DNA of 64,000 nucleotides. Origin: Rhodobiaceae bacterium (GTDB lineage: Bacteria > Pseudomonadota > Alphaproteobacteria > Parvibaculales > Parvibaculaceae). The stretch covers positions 3,522,001 through 3,586,000 of the forward strand of contig CP030277.1 in NCBI GenBank assembly GCA_003330885.1, given 5' to 3'. Below the pieces are notes generated by a model. It was not told the origin of the DNA, did not search any database, and saw only the letters and a program-made list of their open reading frames with translations. This document shows positions 17,253 through 26,145 of the stretch, piece by piece. The translations under genes and the position numbers were made by a program. Positions within the stretch are counted from its first letter, which is position 1; each line of letters begins with the position of its first letter.

Positions 17253-18707
17253 ATGCGGCGCATATCAAATACAGACGCTTCGTTTTTCTACGCAGACACC
17301 CAGCGCACACCGAGTGTCGTGGGTGGGTTGATGATCTACGATCAATCGACGGCTGGCCGTGGAAAAGTACGCTTTAAGGAGATCCTTTCCTGGATAGAGG
17401 ATCGTCTCCATCTTTGGGGACCGTTCACGCAGCGCCTGGTACGTGTGCCATTCGATCTTGATTTGCCTTACCTCGCTGAAGATCCGAATTTTGATGTGGA
17501 ATTCCATGTCCGCCACCTGTCATTGCCGAAACCGGGTGATTGGCGTCAGCTTTGTATTCTCGCATCGCGTCTTTACTCGCGCCCTCTGGACATGAACCGC
17601 CCCCTTTGGGAGGTGAACGTCATTGAGGGCCTGGACAAAGTTGAGGGACTGCCAAAGGGTAGCTTCGCTGTGTTGGTGAAACTCCATCACATGGTGGTCG
17701 ACGGAATGGGGACAGTGTCGCTGCTGCAGGCACTTCACTCAGATACAAAGGTCGCAGCACCACCCCGCGCCCCGGTGAGGGACACCAGCAGCGTTAAGCC
17801 GCTGCCAGGTGACATGACGATGATTACCAAGTCGCTGCCCTCGCTCGCACGGCAACCTTTGACAACAGCGCAGTCGGCGCTCTCGTTGGTGAGGGGCGAA
17901 CTGAAAGCCCGACGGCTGAAGTCTGAAAACAATGTGGCAAGCGCGCCGTCGGCGCCCATGACCCGTTTCAACAAAGAGGTCTCGCCTTACCGCGTCTTTG
18001 AAGCGGTCGACTTCAAACTGGATGATTTCAGGCATATCAAAAAGCTGGTGGAGCGCGCCTCAGTGAATGATGTGGCAATTGCTGTCTGTGGTGGCGCAAT
18101 GCGCCGCTATCTCGCGGCAACAAACGAACTGCCAGATGAATCGCTGGTCGCCATGTGTCCCATTTCCGTGCGGACCGGACCCGCGGGTATGGAAGCGGGC
18201 AACCAGATCACGGATATGACGGTCGCCATGGGGACGGACATTGCAGATCCCCTGCAACGGCTCCAGGCGGTGAAAATGCGCACCGATGACGCTAAGCAGT
18301 TGGCTCAGACCCGCGGTTCGGAAATGCTGGAAAGTGTGATGGGGCTTGTCAGTCCCGCAACCGCTTCCTGGTTCTTCCGGTCAGCAGAAGGCATGAAGTG
18401 GATTTCCCGCATCAAGCCGGTCTGCAATACGTTTGTCTCAAACGTGCCGGGTATTCCCCATGACATGTATTTCTCAGGCGCAAAGCTCGTCCGATCTTAT
18501 GGTCTGGCACCGCTCGGCGACGGCATGGGGATTTTCCACGCAATCACGGGTTACCAAGATCAATTGTCGGTCTGTGTCACGGCCGACAGAGAAATGCTGC
18601 CTGACCCGTCTTTCTATGCGGAATGTGTGCAGGCATCGTTTGAAGAATACAAAGCACTGGTTGAAGACGACGATGGGGAAGATCAAACAGTCGTCTATCT
18701 TGAATAG
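17253..18707 (+). CDS. Wax ester synthase/diacylglycerol O-acyltransferase (WS/DGAT)
   Basis: 484 residues. The active-site motif HHMVVDG (His145, His146, Asp150) is the HHxxxDG of the WS/DGAT family. PLDMNRPLWEVNVIEGL (about 111-127) and the C-terminal NTFVSNVPGIP and GLGILHA-like region (GDGMGIFHAITGY) are also characteristic. The enzyme transfers acyl-CoA to diacylglycerol and/or long-chain alcohols, forming storage triacylglycerol and wax esters at the cytoplasmic membrane. First of three closely spaced genes (39-bp gap to plsB-like). AAGGAAGGGCTCC precedes the ATG. Confidence 0.92.
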   Translation: MRRISNTDASFFYADTQRTPSVVGGLMIYDQSTAGRGKVRFKEILSWIEDRLHLWGPFTQRLVRVPFDLDLPYLAEDPNFDVEFHVRHLSLPKPGDWRQLCILASRLYSRPLDMNRPLWEVNVIEGLDKVEGLPKGSFAVLVKLHHMVVDGMGTVSLLQALHSDTKVAAPPRAPVRDTSSVKPLPGDMTMITKSLPSLARQPLTTAQSALSLVRGELKARRLKSENNVASAPSAPMTRFNKEVSPYRVFEAVDFKLDDFRHIKKLVERASVNDVAIAVCGGAMRRYLAATNELPDESLVAMCPISVRTGPAGMEAGNQITDMTVAMGTDIADPLQRLQAVKMRTDDAKQLAQTRGSEMLESVMGLVSPATASWFFRSAEGMKWISRIKPVCNTFVSNVPGIPHDMYFSGAKLVRSYGLAPLGDGMGIFHAITGYQDQLSVCVTADREMLPDPSFYAECVQASFEEYKALVEDDDGEDQTVVYLE

Positions 18708-18746
18708 GGAGAGAGGTTTCCTCAACGGAGACCTGGAGGAGAAAGT

Positions 18747-21086
18747 GTGTCGGAAAACGTCGTAGTGCAGATGCCGGAAAGGGAAACGGAAACCGTTTTC
18801 CTTGTGGAGGCCGGCAGCTCGTTTGAGCTCAATTGCATTCGTAAATGGATTGAAGAACATCCGCGCCATTCTGAAAGCGATGCCAAGCTCGTTGTGATCG
18901 GCGATGCGCGCGATGGTGGCCACAAAGAACTGAAAACACTGATGGATGGGGGCGACATTTCAGGCGACCCCTGGCTGCAGCCACTGCGGGTCATCTGGAA
19001 ACCCAGTGAGGATGTGCGCCACGGCAAATCATTTGTGAATACGTGGCTGGCGACTGTTTTTGAAAAGCCTGGTCGCATCAGACAAAAGCTGATGGGTGGC
19101 TCCGCGCCGGACAGATTGCGGGTGGCGGAAGGACAAGGTGCATTCTTAAGCACGGTTCGAGAACGCTTTGACGAGACCTGGGGATCTGAAGGGGTGCGCA
19201 CGACCCGGTTGCCGGAATTCGTTGTGCGTCAGGCTGTGATTGCCCTTGATCGAGCGGAACGCAGCATTCGCGGTGCGCGCTACAAGGTTGCGCGACTTCT
19301 CATGGGAGATGTCGTCTCCAGCCCGTCTTTTCAGCGGGACTTAGGCGCGCTTGCAGGCACGTTGGGTCGATCTCTCTCCGAAGTTGAGACAGAGACAAAA
19401 ACCTATCTGGATGAAATGAGTGCGCGCCAGACCCCGGTGTCCCTCGACATTGCCATGGGGCTCTATCGTCGGGCCTGTCGCAGTCATCACGATGGCAACA
19501 TAGACTATGTTCCAGAAGAGCTTGAGCAGCTCCGTCAATGGATGGAAGAGGGGCCAGTGGTTCTGCTGGTCACACATAAATCCATGCTGGACACCATGGC
19601 GGTCTCGACCGTGCTCTTTGAGCACAACATTCCTGTGCCGTTGACGTTTGGGGGTATCAACCTCAACACGTTTGGTATTGGTCGCTTGGCAGCCAATTCA
19701 GGCGTCATATTCCTTCGCCGCGCGTTTCAGGACAATGACATCTACAAGGCGACCTTCCGCCGGTATGTGGATTATCTGGTTGAAAAACGCTTTTCGCTCA
19801 TGTGGGCGCTGGAAGGCACGCGGTCGCGGACTGGCAAGCTTCTGCCGCCGCGCTACGGCCTCATGAACTATGTGGTTGAGTCCATTGTTCGAACCAAAAC
19901 CCATGGGCTGCGTTTTGTGCCTGTCTCTGTGACCTATGATCAGATCACCGAGGTCGATGACTATGTCATTGAGCAAAAAGGGCAGGACAAGAAACCCGAA
20001 GGCGCCAGCTGGTTCCTGAAGTTCATCACCGGCAAAGGATCAGATCACAAAATCTACGTCCGCTTCGGAGAGCCGGTCACTGCACTGGATGTCTTGCCTG
20101 GCGAAAGCCTCAACGAGGATCTGCCGGATACGGACAAGAAAAAGCTGGTTGAGCAAATTGCGATCCGCGCCGCCGTTCGGCTGAATGACGCGTCGCCGAT
20201 CAACCTGACCTCGCTTCTGACCTTGATCTTGCTAGCCAACGGCCCTCGGGCAAGAACGCTGGAAGGTCTGACCCGCACCGTCTGCTCCTGGATGGATTTG
20301 GTGGACAGTCGGAACATTCCGGTTGTTGGCGGCAATGACAAGCTGCGCACCCCAAACCAGATTGAAGCGACCCTGACTTCCTTGGAAGAAAATGGGGTCG
20401 TGACCCGTCATGACTCCGGGCTCGGGGCCGTGTTCCACATTGCAGCTGGCCAGTATCACAAGGCGGCCTACTACCGAAACACCGCGATCCATTTCTTTGT
20501 CACTGACGCCATTATTGAGCTGGCACTGCTCCATGCAGCAGAACAAAAAGACACGGAGATGGCGTTCTGGCGCGAAGCTTTAGCGCTCCGCGATCTTTTG
20601 AAGTTTGAGTTCTATTTTGCCACCCGCGAAGACTTCCTGAAGGAAGTGCGCGAGAAAATGGCAGAACGGGACCCGGATTGGCAGGCCCGTCTCCAGGAAG
20701 GTGAGGCATCAGCCCGCACCCTTCTGGAAGCCCGCGAGCCTGTTGTGTCGCAAGGCGTCCTTCGCTCCTTCATTGATGCCTATCAGGTGTTGGCCGATGC
20801 GCTGGTGCAACGGGGCGGTCAACCTATTGAAAATAAAAAGGAATTCCTGCAACTCTGCATGACCTATGGCGCCCAGGCCCATTTGCTGCAGCGGGTATTT
20901 TCAGAAGAGTCCCTTTCAAAGACCCTTTACGAAACTGCATATAAACTAGCAGATCATAGAGGTCTCATTGCTGAGAATGGCGAGACGTTGACGGGAGACC
21001 GCAAGATCTTTGCCGACCAGGTGCGCTCTGTGAGCCGCCGACTGGAAATACTGTTGGGGCTGTCCATCAGCCGCCAGACAGACTAG
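18747..21086 (+). CDS. plsB: PlsB-type glycerol-3-phosphate O-acyltransferase
   Basis: 779 residues starting at GTG 18747, after GGAGGAGAAA. The central acyltransferase domain carries motif I as THKSMLD (His277, Asp282), motif II FGGINLNTFGIGRL, motif III ALEGTRSRTGKLLPPR (Glu356) and motif IV-like RFVPVSVTYD, the PlsB signature set. The length and long C-terminal helical part are as in large PlsB proteins. It would acylate sn-glycerol-3-phosphate to lysophosphatidate using acyl-CoA/ACP. It sits between WS/DGAT and a HAD-PlsC fusion, so it supplies the same lipid pathway. A second acyltransferase for membrane lipids may exist elsewhere. Confidence 0.88.
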   Translation: MSENVVVQMPERETETVFLVEAGSSFELNCIRKWIEEHPRHSESDAKLVVIGDARDGGHKELKTLMDGGDISGDPWLQPLRVIWKPSEDVRHGKSFVNTWLATVFEKPGRIRQKLMGGSAPDRLRVAEGQGAFLSTVRERFDETWGSEGVRTTRLPEFVVRQAVIALDRAERSIRGARYKVARLLMGDVVSSPSFQRDLGALAGTLGRSLSEVETETKTYLDEMSARQTPVSLDIAMGLYRRACRSHHDGNIDYVPEELEQLRQWMEEGPVVLLVTHKSMLDTMAVSTVLFEHNIPVPLTFGGINLNTFGIGRLAANSGVIFLRRAFQDNDIYKATFRRYVDYLVEKRFSLMWALEGTRSRTGKLLPPRYGLMNYVVESIVRTKTHGLRFVPVSVTYDQITEVDDYVIEQKGQDKKPEGASWFLKFITGKGSDHKIYVRFGEPVTALDVLPGESLNEDLPDTDKKKLVEQIAIRAAVRLNDASPINLTSLLTLILLANGPRARTLEGLTRTVCSWMDLVDSRNIPVVGGNDKLRTPNQIEATLTSLEENGVVTRHDSGLGAVFHIAAGQYHKAAYYRNTAIHFFVTDAIIELALLHAAEQKDTEMAFWREALALRDLLKFEFYFATREDFLKEVREKMAERDPDWQARLQEGEASARTLLEAREPVVSQGVLRSFIDAYQVLADALVQRGGQPIENKKEFLQLCMTYGAQAHLLQRVFSEESLSKTLYETAYKLADHRGLIAENGETLTGDRKIFADQVRSVSRRLEILLGLSISRQTD

Positions 21087-21110
21087 TAGACCGACCAAAG
21101 GACCAAGCGA

Positions 21111-22637
21111 ATGCCAAGCTATCGTTTTCTGATCGATGAAGTGGAAAAAGGACCCTCCGGTTCTCACATTGCCGCTTTTTTCGACATGGACCGGACGTTG
21201 ATCTATGGCTTTTCCGCGCAGGATCTGATGATCGAACAGGTGACCAGCGGCGAGCTCTCAATCGGTGAGGTTGTGAATCAGGCCTCTCACGGGATTCAGT
21301 TTGCCCGAGGCAAGATCGACTTTGCAGAAATGGTGAACAGCACCGCGAAACATCTGCGTGGCCAGGTTGATAGCCGGAACTATGAATTCGGGCGCCGTGT
21401 CTTTGAAAAGCGTGTTGCCTCCCGCATTTATCCAGAATCCAGGCTTCTGATTGATGCCCATCTCAAAAAGGGCCATGTGGTTGTGATCGTGTCCGCCGCG
21501 ACACCTTATCAGGTGGAGCCGGTCGCCAATGATCTCGGTGTTCACAGCTTTCTCTGCACTCACTTGGAAGTGAAGAACGGCATTTGCACGGGCAAGGTGG
21601 TTGAGCCGGCCTGCTATGGCGAAGGGAAATCCATTGCTGTCCGCAACTTCATTGCAGACCGGAATGTTGATCTTGCCGAAAGCTATTTCTACAGCGACGG
21701 CGATGAGGATCTCCCGCTCCTGGAAATTGTCGGCAACCCACGTCCGCTCAATCCGAATAAGAAGCTGACCTCGGTCGCCAAGTCTCGCGACTGGCATATC
21801 ACGCGCTTTGAAGGTCGTGGGCGAACGTCAGCGAAAGATGTGGCGCGGACCGGTCTTGCCTATTTGAGTGCGGCGCCAGCGGCAGCAGCGGCCTTGTCGG
21901 CTTACTCAATCAATGGCTCGGCGCGTCAGGCGCGGAACATTTTCCAGGGCCTTTGGGGTGAGCTGTCATCCGCCTCAATCGGTCTTGAGCTCGATGTAAA
22001 AGGGCGGGAGAATTTATGGTCTCATCGTCCGGCCGTCTTTATGGCGAACCATCAAAGCGCGGTGGATGCTATTGCCGTCCTGAAACTGGTGCAAAGCGAC
22101 TTTACGGCGATTGCAAAAAAGGAAGTGCAGTCCCAGCCGGTGATCGGCCAGATGTCAGAAGCCATGGGCACGATTTTCGTGGACCGGTCCGACAATAAGG
22201 CGGCCCGTGAGGCGTTGCAGCCAGCGGTGACGGCGCTGAAGAGCGGTACATCGATCATCATTTTCCCTGAAGGCACCCGCAGCCCCACGAACAAATTGTC
22301 CAAGTTCAAAAAAGGTGGTTTCCACCTGGCGATGCAGGCCGGTGTGCCCATTGTGCCGATCGTGCTGCACAACACGACAGATGCCATGCCGAAGAGTGCG
22401 TTCATCGCACGGCCGGCAACAGTTCATGTCACCGTCCTCCCGCCTGTTGAGACAGCGGACTGGGAGATCGAAGATCTCAACGAGAATATTGATGGCGTGC
22501 GCAAAATGTTCCTGAAAGAACTAGATCAGGACAGCGTCGACACATCGAAGGACGTGATCCGCTTGGCTCAGTCTGGCAACAAGCCGACAGCGCCGGTCGA
22601 AGATCATGGAAGCAAGCCTAAAAAAAGTAAGGGCTAA
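21111..22637 (+). CDS. HAD-IB phosphatase fused to 1-acylglycerol-3-phosphate acyltransferase (PlsC)
   Basis: 508 residues, two domains. Residues 18-230 are a HAD-IB phosphatase with intact motifs: FFDMDRT (Asp25, Asp27), IVSAATP, EGKSIA (Lys) and FYSDGDEDLPLL. A hydrophobic Ala-rich linker (about 248-267) follows, then a PlsC domain with ANHQSAVDAI (His314, Asp319), TIFVDRS and FPEGTRSPTNK (387-394). The PlsC half acylates lysophosphatidate to phosphatidate. The HAD half resembles phosphoserine-phosphatase-type enzymes; because all its catalytic residues are kept, it could dephosphorylate a lipid or glycerol phosphate, but that is inference. The start lies 24 bp after plsB. Confidence 0.88.
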   Translation: MPSYRFLIDEVEKGPSGSHIAAFFDMDRTLIYGFSAQDLMIEQVTSGELSIGEVVNQASHGIQFARGKIDFAEMVNSTAKHLRGQVDSRNYEFGRRVFEKRVASRIYPESRLLIDAHLKKGHVVVIVSAATPYQVEPVANDLGVHSFLCTHLEVKNGICTGKVVEPACYGEGKSIAVRNFIADRNVDLAESYFYSDGDEDLPLLEIVGNPRPLNPNKKLTSVAKSRDWHITRFEGRGRTSAKDVARTGLAYLSAAPAAAAALSAYSINGSARQARNIFQGLWGELSSASIGLELDVKGRENLWSHRPAVFMANHQSAVDAIAVLKLVQSDFTAIAKKEVQSQPVIGQMSEAMGTIFVDRSDNKAAREALQPAVTALKSGTSIIIFPEGTRSPTNKLSKFKKGGFHLAMQAGVPIVPIVLHNTTDAMPKSAFIARPATVHVTVLPPVETADWEIEDLNENIDGVRKMFLKELDQDSVDTSKDVIRLAQSGNKPTAPVEDHGSKPKKSKG

Positions 22638-22680
22638 AGGAAGCTTCTAACCACGAGTCTATCCCACGAAGGGGGCGCAA

Positions 22681-22702
22681 AAGCCGCGGCCAGCTGCGGC
22701 TT
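22681..22702 (+). terminator. GC-rich hairpin after HAD-PlsC gene
   Basis: Stem AAGCCGC/GCGGCTT (7 bp) with an 8-nt loop, 44 bp after the HAD-PlsC stop. A short, interrupted T-rich tract (GCATTTGTT) follows. Probable end of the lipid operon; the U-tract is weak. The remainder of the 157-bp gap to nhaA shows nothing further that I recognise. Confidence 0.45.
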
Positions 22703-22794
22703 GCATTTGTTAAAAACCCCTACTTTTCCTCGGCTTGTTTCTTGGGCGCCCCAACCCATTTCAATAAAAGAACCAAGAAGAAGAGGGCACCCAG

Positions 22795-24000
22795 GTGGGC
22801 GACGCTGTACTTTCCAGAATCCAGGAATTTCTGAAACTAGAAGCCGCAGGTGGCATTGTTTTAATGGCCGCCGCCGTCCTGGCGCTTGTCATCGCAAACT
22901 CTGTTTTTGCCGGATATTACGACGCCTTCTTGGCAACGCCGGTCGCTGTAGAGTTTGGTGCGCTCAAGATCGCAAAACCTCTTCTCCTTTGGGTGAATGA
23001 CGGCCTGATGGCGATCTTTTTCCTGCTGGTCGGCCTCGAGATTAAACGGGAGTTCCTGCAAGGCGAGCTCTCGTCCCGTGATCAGGCGGCTCTGCCCTTC
23101 TTCGCAGCTGTTGGGGGCATGGCGCTGCCCGCACTTGCCTATGTTTTCATCACCTGGGGCGACCCAGTTCACACGCGCGGCTGGGCCATTCCTGCAGCAA
23201 CCGACATCGCTTTTGCACTCGGCATTCTCTCGCTTATTGGTGCCCGCGCGCCGCTCTCCCTCAAAGTGCTTTTGACCGCGATTGCGATCATTGACGATCT
23301 GGGTGCCATCATCATCATCGCGCTCTTTTACACAGAAAACCTTTCGGTCATGTCATTGGGGCTCGCCGCCGTCGGCCTGTTCGGCCTTGCCGCCCTCAAC
23401 TTTGCGAACGTCAGACGCCTAGCACCCTATATCATCGTTGGCGTTTTCCTCTGGGTCTGTGTTCTGAAGTCAGGCGTGCATGCGACCCTTGCCGGTGTTG
23501 CCATCGCCATGGCGCTCCCCCTTAGGGGCGACACGAAAGGCGATGAGCATGGAGAGCCGCCCTTGCTGCGGCTGGAGCATTCCCTCCTGCCCTGGGTGGC
23601 TTTCGGAATCATGCCTCTCTTCGGGTTTGCCAATGCCGGTGTCTCGTTTGCAGGCATGGGGCTCGACAGTTTCGCGCATCCAGTCACAGCGGGCATCATT
23701 GCGGGCCTTGTGATCGGCAAGATGGCAGGCGTCTTTGGCTTTGCCTGGCTGGCCGTTAAGTCGGGCATCGCGAAAATGCCGATGGGGGCGAACTGGATGC
23801 AGATCTACGGGATTGCCTGTCTTTGTGGCGTTGGCTTTACCATGAGCCTGTTCATCGGCACGCTTGCCTTTGAAGATCCTTCTTACGCAGCCACGGTGCG
23901 CCTTGGCGTCCTGACCGGTTCGCTCATCTCAGGTGTCACTGGGTTTGTCTGCCTGCGCTTCCTCTCTGGGGCGCCGACGACTGTCGCAGTCGCGCGGTAA
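22795..24000 (+). CDS. nhaA: Na+/H+ antiporter NhaA
   Basis: 401 residues, about 12 hydrophobic segments. Family signatures are present: [41 protein letters not shown], and the antiport site [18 protein letters not shown] with the paired Asp167/Asp168 that bind Na+. It exchanges cytoplasmic Na+ for external H+ in the inner membrane. The start is GTG at 22795; the RBS (AAGAGGGC) is modest. It is convergent with sbtB/sbtA-like genes, whose product needs a Na+ gradient, a functional link that is only inferred. Confidence 0.93.
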   Translation: MGDAVLSRIQEFLKLEAAGGIVLMAAAVLALVIANSVFAGYYDAFLATPVAVEFGALKIAKPLLLWVNDGLMAIFFLLVGLEIKREFLQGELSSRDQAALPFFAAVGGMALPALAYVFITWGDPVHTRGWAIPAATDIAFALGILSLIGARAPLSLKVLLTAIAIIDDLGAIIIIALFYTENLSVMSLGLAAVGLFGLAALNFANVRRLAPYIIVGVFLWVCVLKSGVHATLAGVAIAMALPLRGDTKGDEHGEPPLLRLEHSLLPWVAFGIMPLFGFANAGVSFAGMGLDSFAHPVTAGIIAGLVIGKMAGVFGFAWLAVKSGIAKMPMGANWMQIYGIACLCGVGFTMSLFIGTLAFEDPSYAATVRLGVLTGSLISGVTGFVCLRFLSGAPTTVAVAR

Positions 24001-24028
24001 CCTCAGGGCTCGTTTCGTGTCAGGTCTC

Positions 24029-24337
24029 TTAAAAGTGTTCGTCCCGCAGGACTTCGACGTCTGAGGCGTAGAGCACGCCAATGGCATCACCAATGGCGTC
24101 CTTGATCGCTGACATGACGGTCGCGGCGATGGATGCATCGACCACACAGATCACCATGACGTTTTCAAAGGCCCCGCTTAGCCCGCTACCGCGTCGGTCG
24201 CCATGGGTGCCGCTTCCCTGAAGGTTCGGCAGGACCGTATAACCTTTGGCACCGGCCTTCTTGGCGGCCTCCACCACGCGCGGGGCATAGATTGCCTCTA
24301 CGACCACTTCAATTTTCTTCTTTTTGAACATCTGCAT
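24029..24337 (-). CDS. PII-like signalling protein, SbtB-type partner of the bicarbonate transporter
   Basis: 102 residues with PII-like beta-alpha-beta layout: first strand KIEVVVEAIYAPRVVEAAKKAGAKG, a T-loop-like stretch LQGSGTHGDRRGSG (about 39-54), and a second half VMVICVVDASIAATVMSAIKDAIG. It starts 12 bp after the SbtA-like gene ends, so the two are co-transcribed, as SbtA-SbtB in cyanobacteria, where SbtB binds adenine nucleotides and regulates the transporter. The C-terminus (VLRDEHF) lacks the Cys-bearing redox loop I recall from many cyanobacterial SbtB proteins. Confidence 0.75.
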   Translation of the reverse strand: MQMFKKKKIEVVVEAIYAPRVVEAAKKAGAKGYTVLPNLQGSGTHGDRRGSGLSGAFENVMVICVVDASIAATVMSAIKDAIGDAIGVLYASDVEVLRDEHF

Positions 24338-24349
24338 GATCGTCTCCCG

Positions 24350-25336
24350 TTAGTTGTAAAGGGTGGCTATCGCCGCCGCATAAAGCGGGATGCCGACCAG
24401 CACGTTGAAGGGAAAGGTAACCCCAAGCGAGAGGGGGATAAATATGCCCGGGTCTGCTTTGGGCAAGGCGAGCCTGATGGCAGCAGGCACCGCGATGTAA
24501 GAGGCGCTTGCCGCAAGAACGGCGAGCAACGTGGTGCCACCTGCTGAGAGGCCAACCACATAGCCAGTCGCCCCGCCAAGCACGGCACCGATGATCGGCA
24601 TATAGAGTCCGAACGCAATCGCTGAGGGGCTAAGCGAGGAGGCAGTACGAAGACGGTGTGCCGCCACGAGCCCCATATCCAGCAGGAAGAGACAGAGTAC
24701 GCCCTGAAACGGATCGACAAAGAAGGGAGCGACTGTCTCTAGCCCTTGTTCTCCAGTGGCCCAGCCAATCACAAACCCGCCAAGCAGCAACATGATCGAG
24801 CCGTTGAACAGAATTTCCCGAAGCATCTCGGGTTGAAAAAGCGGCGCCTTGGTTCCGTCCTCTGCGCCCTTTTTGCGTGCGAGCAGGAGGCCCGACACGA
24901 TCGCAGGTGTCTCCATCAGCGCGACCATGGCGATGATGTAGGCCTCATAAGTGATGTCGAGACTGGTCAGAAACTGAGTGGCTGTGACAAAGGTCACGAT
25001 ACTCACGGACCCGTAGTGGGCAGAGACGGCCGCGGAATCGATCGTGGAGAAGCGGGTCGTCATGCGCAGCAGGAAAAAGGCAATGTAAGGGATCAGGAAA
25101 CTCAGCAGGACTGCAGCGATCAATCCGGGAAGAATGGACATGCCGGCGTCGGAAGAAGCCAGACTGGCGCCCCCTTTGAGCCCGATGGCCAGCATGAGAT
25201 AGATCGATAGTCCCTTGGCAATCGCTTCGGGTATTTCCAGATCACTTCGAAGGAAACCAGCAAGACCGCCCAGTAAGAATGCCAGTATCGCTGGTGAAAC
25301 CAGATTGCTTGCCGCTACCGCGAGTACATCTGCCAT
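24350..25336 (-). CDS. Sodium-dependent bicarbonate transporter, SbtA family
   Basis: ATG at 25336 (MADVLAVAASNL) is chosen; AGGAAAGGG lies upstream. About 328 residues with ten or so membrane helices. Features shared with SbtA: SPAILAFLLGGLAGFLRSDLEIP, YLMLAIGLKGG, SAAVSAHYGSVSIVTF, ALMETPAIVSGLLLARK, and the symmetric SASYIAVPAAIRLALP. SbtA imports HCO3- with Na+ across the inner membrane. In a likely heterotroph it may feed anaplerotic or acyl-CoA carboxylases rather than CO2 fixation; no carboxysome or RuBisCO gene is in this window. Confidence 0.83.
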   Translation of the reverse strand: MADVLAVAASNLVSPAILAFLLGGLAGFLRSDLEIPEAIAKGLSIYLMLAIGLKGGASLASSDAGMSILPGLIAAVLLSFLIPYIAFFLLRMTTRFSTIDSAAVSAHYGSVSIVTFVTATQFLTSLDITYEAYIIAMVALMETPAIVSGLLLARKKGAEDGTKAPLFQPEMLREILFNGSIMLLLGGFVIGWATGEQGLETVAPFFVDPFQGVLCLFLLDMGLVAAHRLRTASSLSPSAIAFGLYMPIIGAVLGGATGYVVGLSAGGTTLLAVLAASASYIAVPAAIRLALPKADPGIFIPLSLGVTFPFNVLVGIPLYAAAIATLYN

Positions 25337-25482
25337 AAACGCAAACCCTTTCCTGCGTCGATGCCTCCGTGAAGAGGTCATCCGTCACAAAGTCACCGGC
25401 AAGATAGAGGTTTTTTTTGTGCAAACAACGGTAAGGAAAAAGAGGGTATTTAGTTCGCCAGGAATGCGCGCGCGCCTTAGAC

Positions 25483-26145
25483 CTAGATGCCTATAAATGG
25501 TTGTGCGATCCGAGCGCCCAGGCTCTTAAACCTGAGGGGGGCGTCGGTGATGGCGAGGCAGATACAGTCTTCGCCGGGCCCGGCAACTGGCATGTGCTCA
25601 ACATCATCGTCCGCGGCTTCAACGTCACCGCGCAGGAATTCACCCTGATGCGTTGTGAAGGACCCTGTCAAAACAAGAGTCAGTTCTTCCCCCCTGTGCC
25701 CATGGGCTGGAACAGGCTGGCCAGCAGGCACTTTCAGAAGGCGCGCTTTGCCTTCCCCGTTCCGAAGAGTGATGGGGATGTGATAGGCGCCTTTGCCGAG
25801 CCGCTTCCAGTTCAACGCATGGAGATCTCCGCCCAGGTAGGACTTAAGCGGTTCAGGCAAGACGGACGGGATTTCAGTTGCCTGCTTCTTCGCGGCAATG
25901 GTCTCTTCTTCCGGCTCAGCGGCTTCAAGCTTGCTCATCAATTTGTCAAAAGCGTCTTCACTCAAGTCGACGGGGGTTAGATCATCCAGCAGCGCGCCGC
26001 CCAACTCTTCAGCATCCCTCTCCGCTTTCCGACAGGAAGGGCAGAGCGCCAGATGGGTCGCGACCAACAGGCTCCAGGCTTCAGGCAAGCTGCCCGAGGC
26101 ATAAGAGACTAGGATTTCGTCTGCAATGTGGTGGCGAATAGTCAT
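25483..26145 (-). CDS. chrR: ChrR-type zinc-binding anti-sigma factor
   Basis: 220 residues. The N-terminal anti-sigma domain carries the zinc ligands His6, His31, Cys35 and Cys38 (THLALCPSC), the same numbers as in Rhodobacter sphaeroides ChrR. The C-terminal cupin-like domain has PAHGHRGEE and EHMP, giving His148, His150, Glu154 and His184, with the same spacing as ChrR's second metal site. It would hold the ECF sigma factor inactive until singlet oxygen or related stress releases it. The gene overlaps the sigma gene by four bases (ATGA), so translation is coupled. Confidence 0.92.
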   Translation of the reverse strand: MTIRHHIADEILVSYASGSLPEAWSLLVATHLALCPSCRKAERDAEELGGALLDDLTPVDLSEDAFDKLMSKLEAAEPEEETIAAKKQATEIPSVLPEPLKSYLGGDLHALNWKRLGKGAYHIPITLRNGEGKARLLKVPAGQPVPAHGHRGEELTLVLTGSFTTHQGEFLRGDVEAADDDVEHMPVAGPGEDCICLAITDAPLRFKSLGARIAQPFIGI

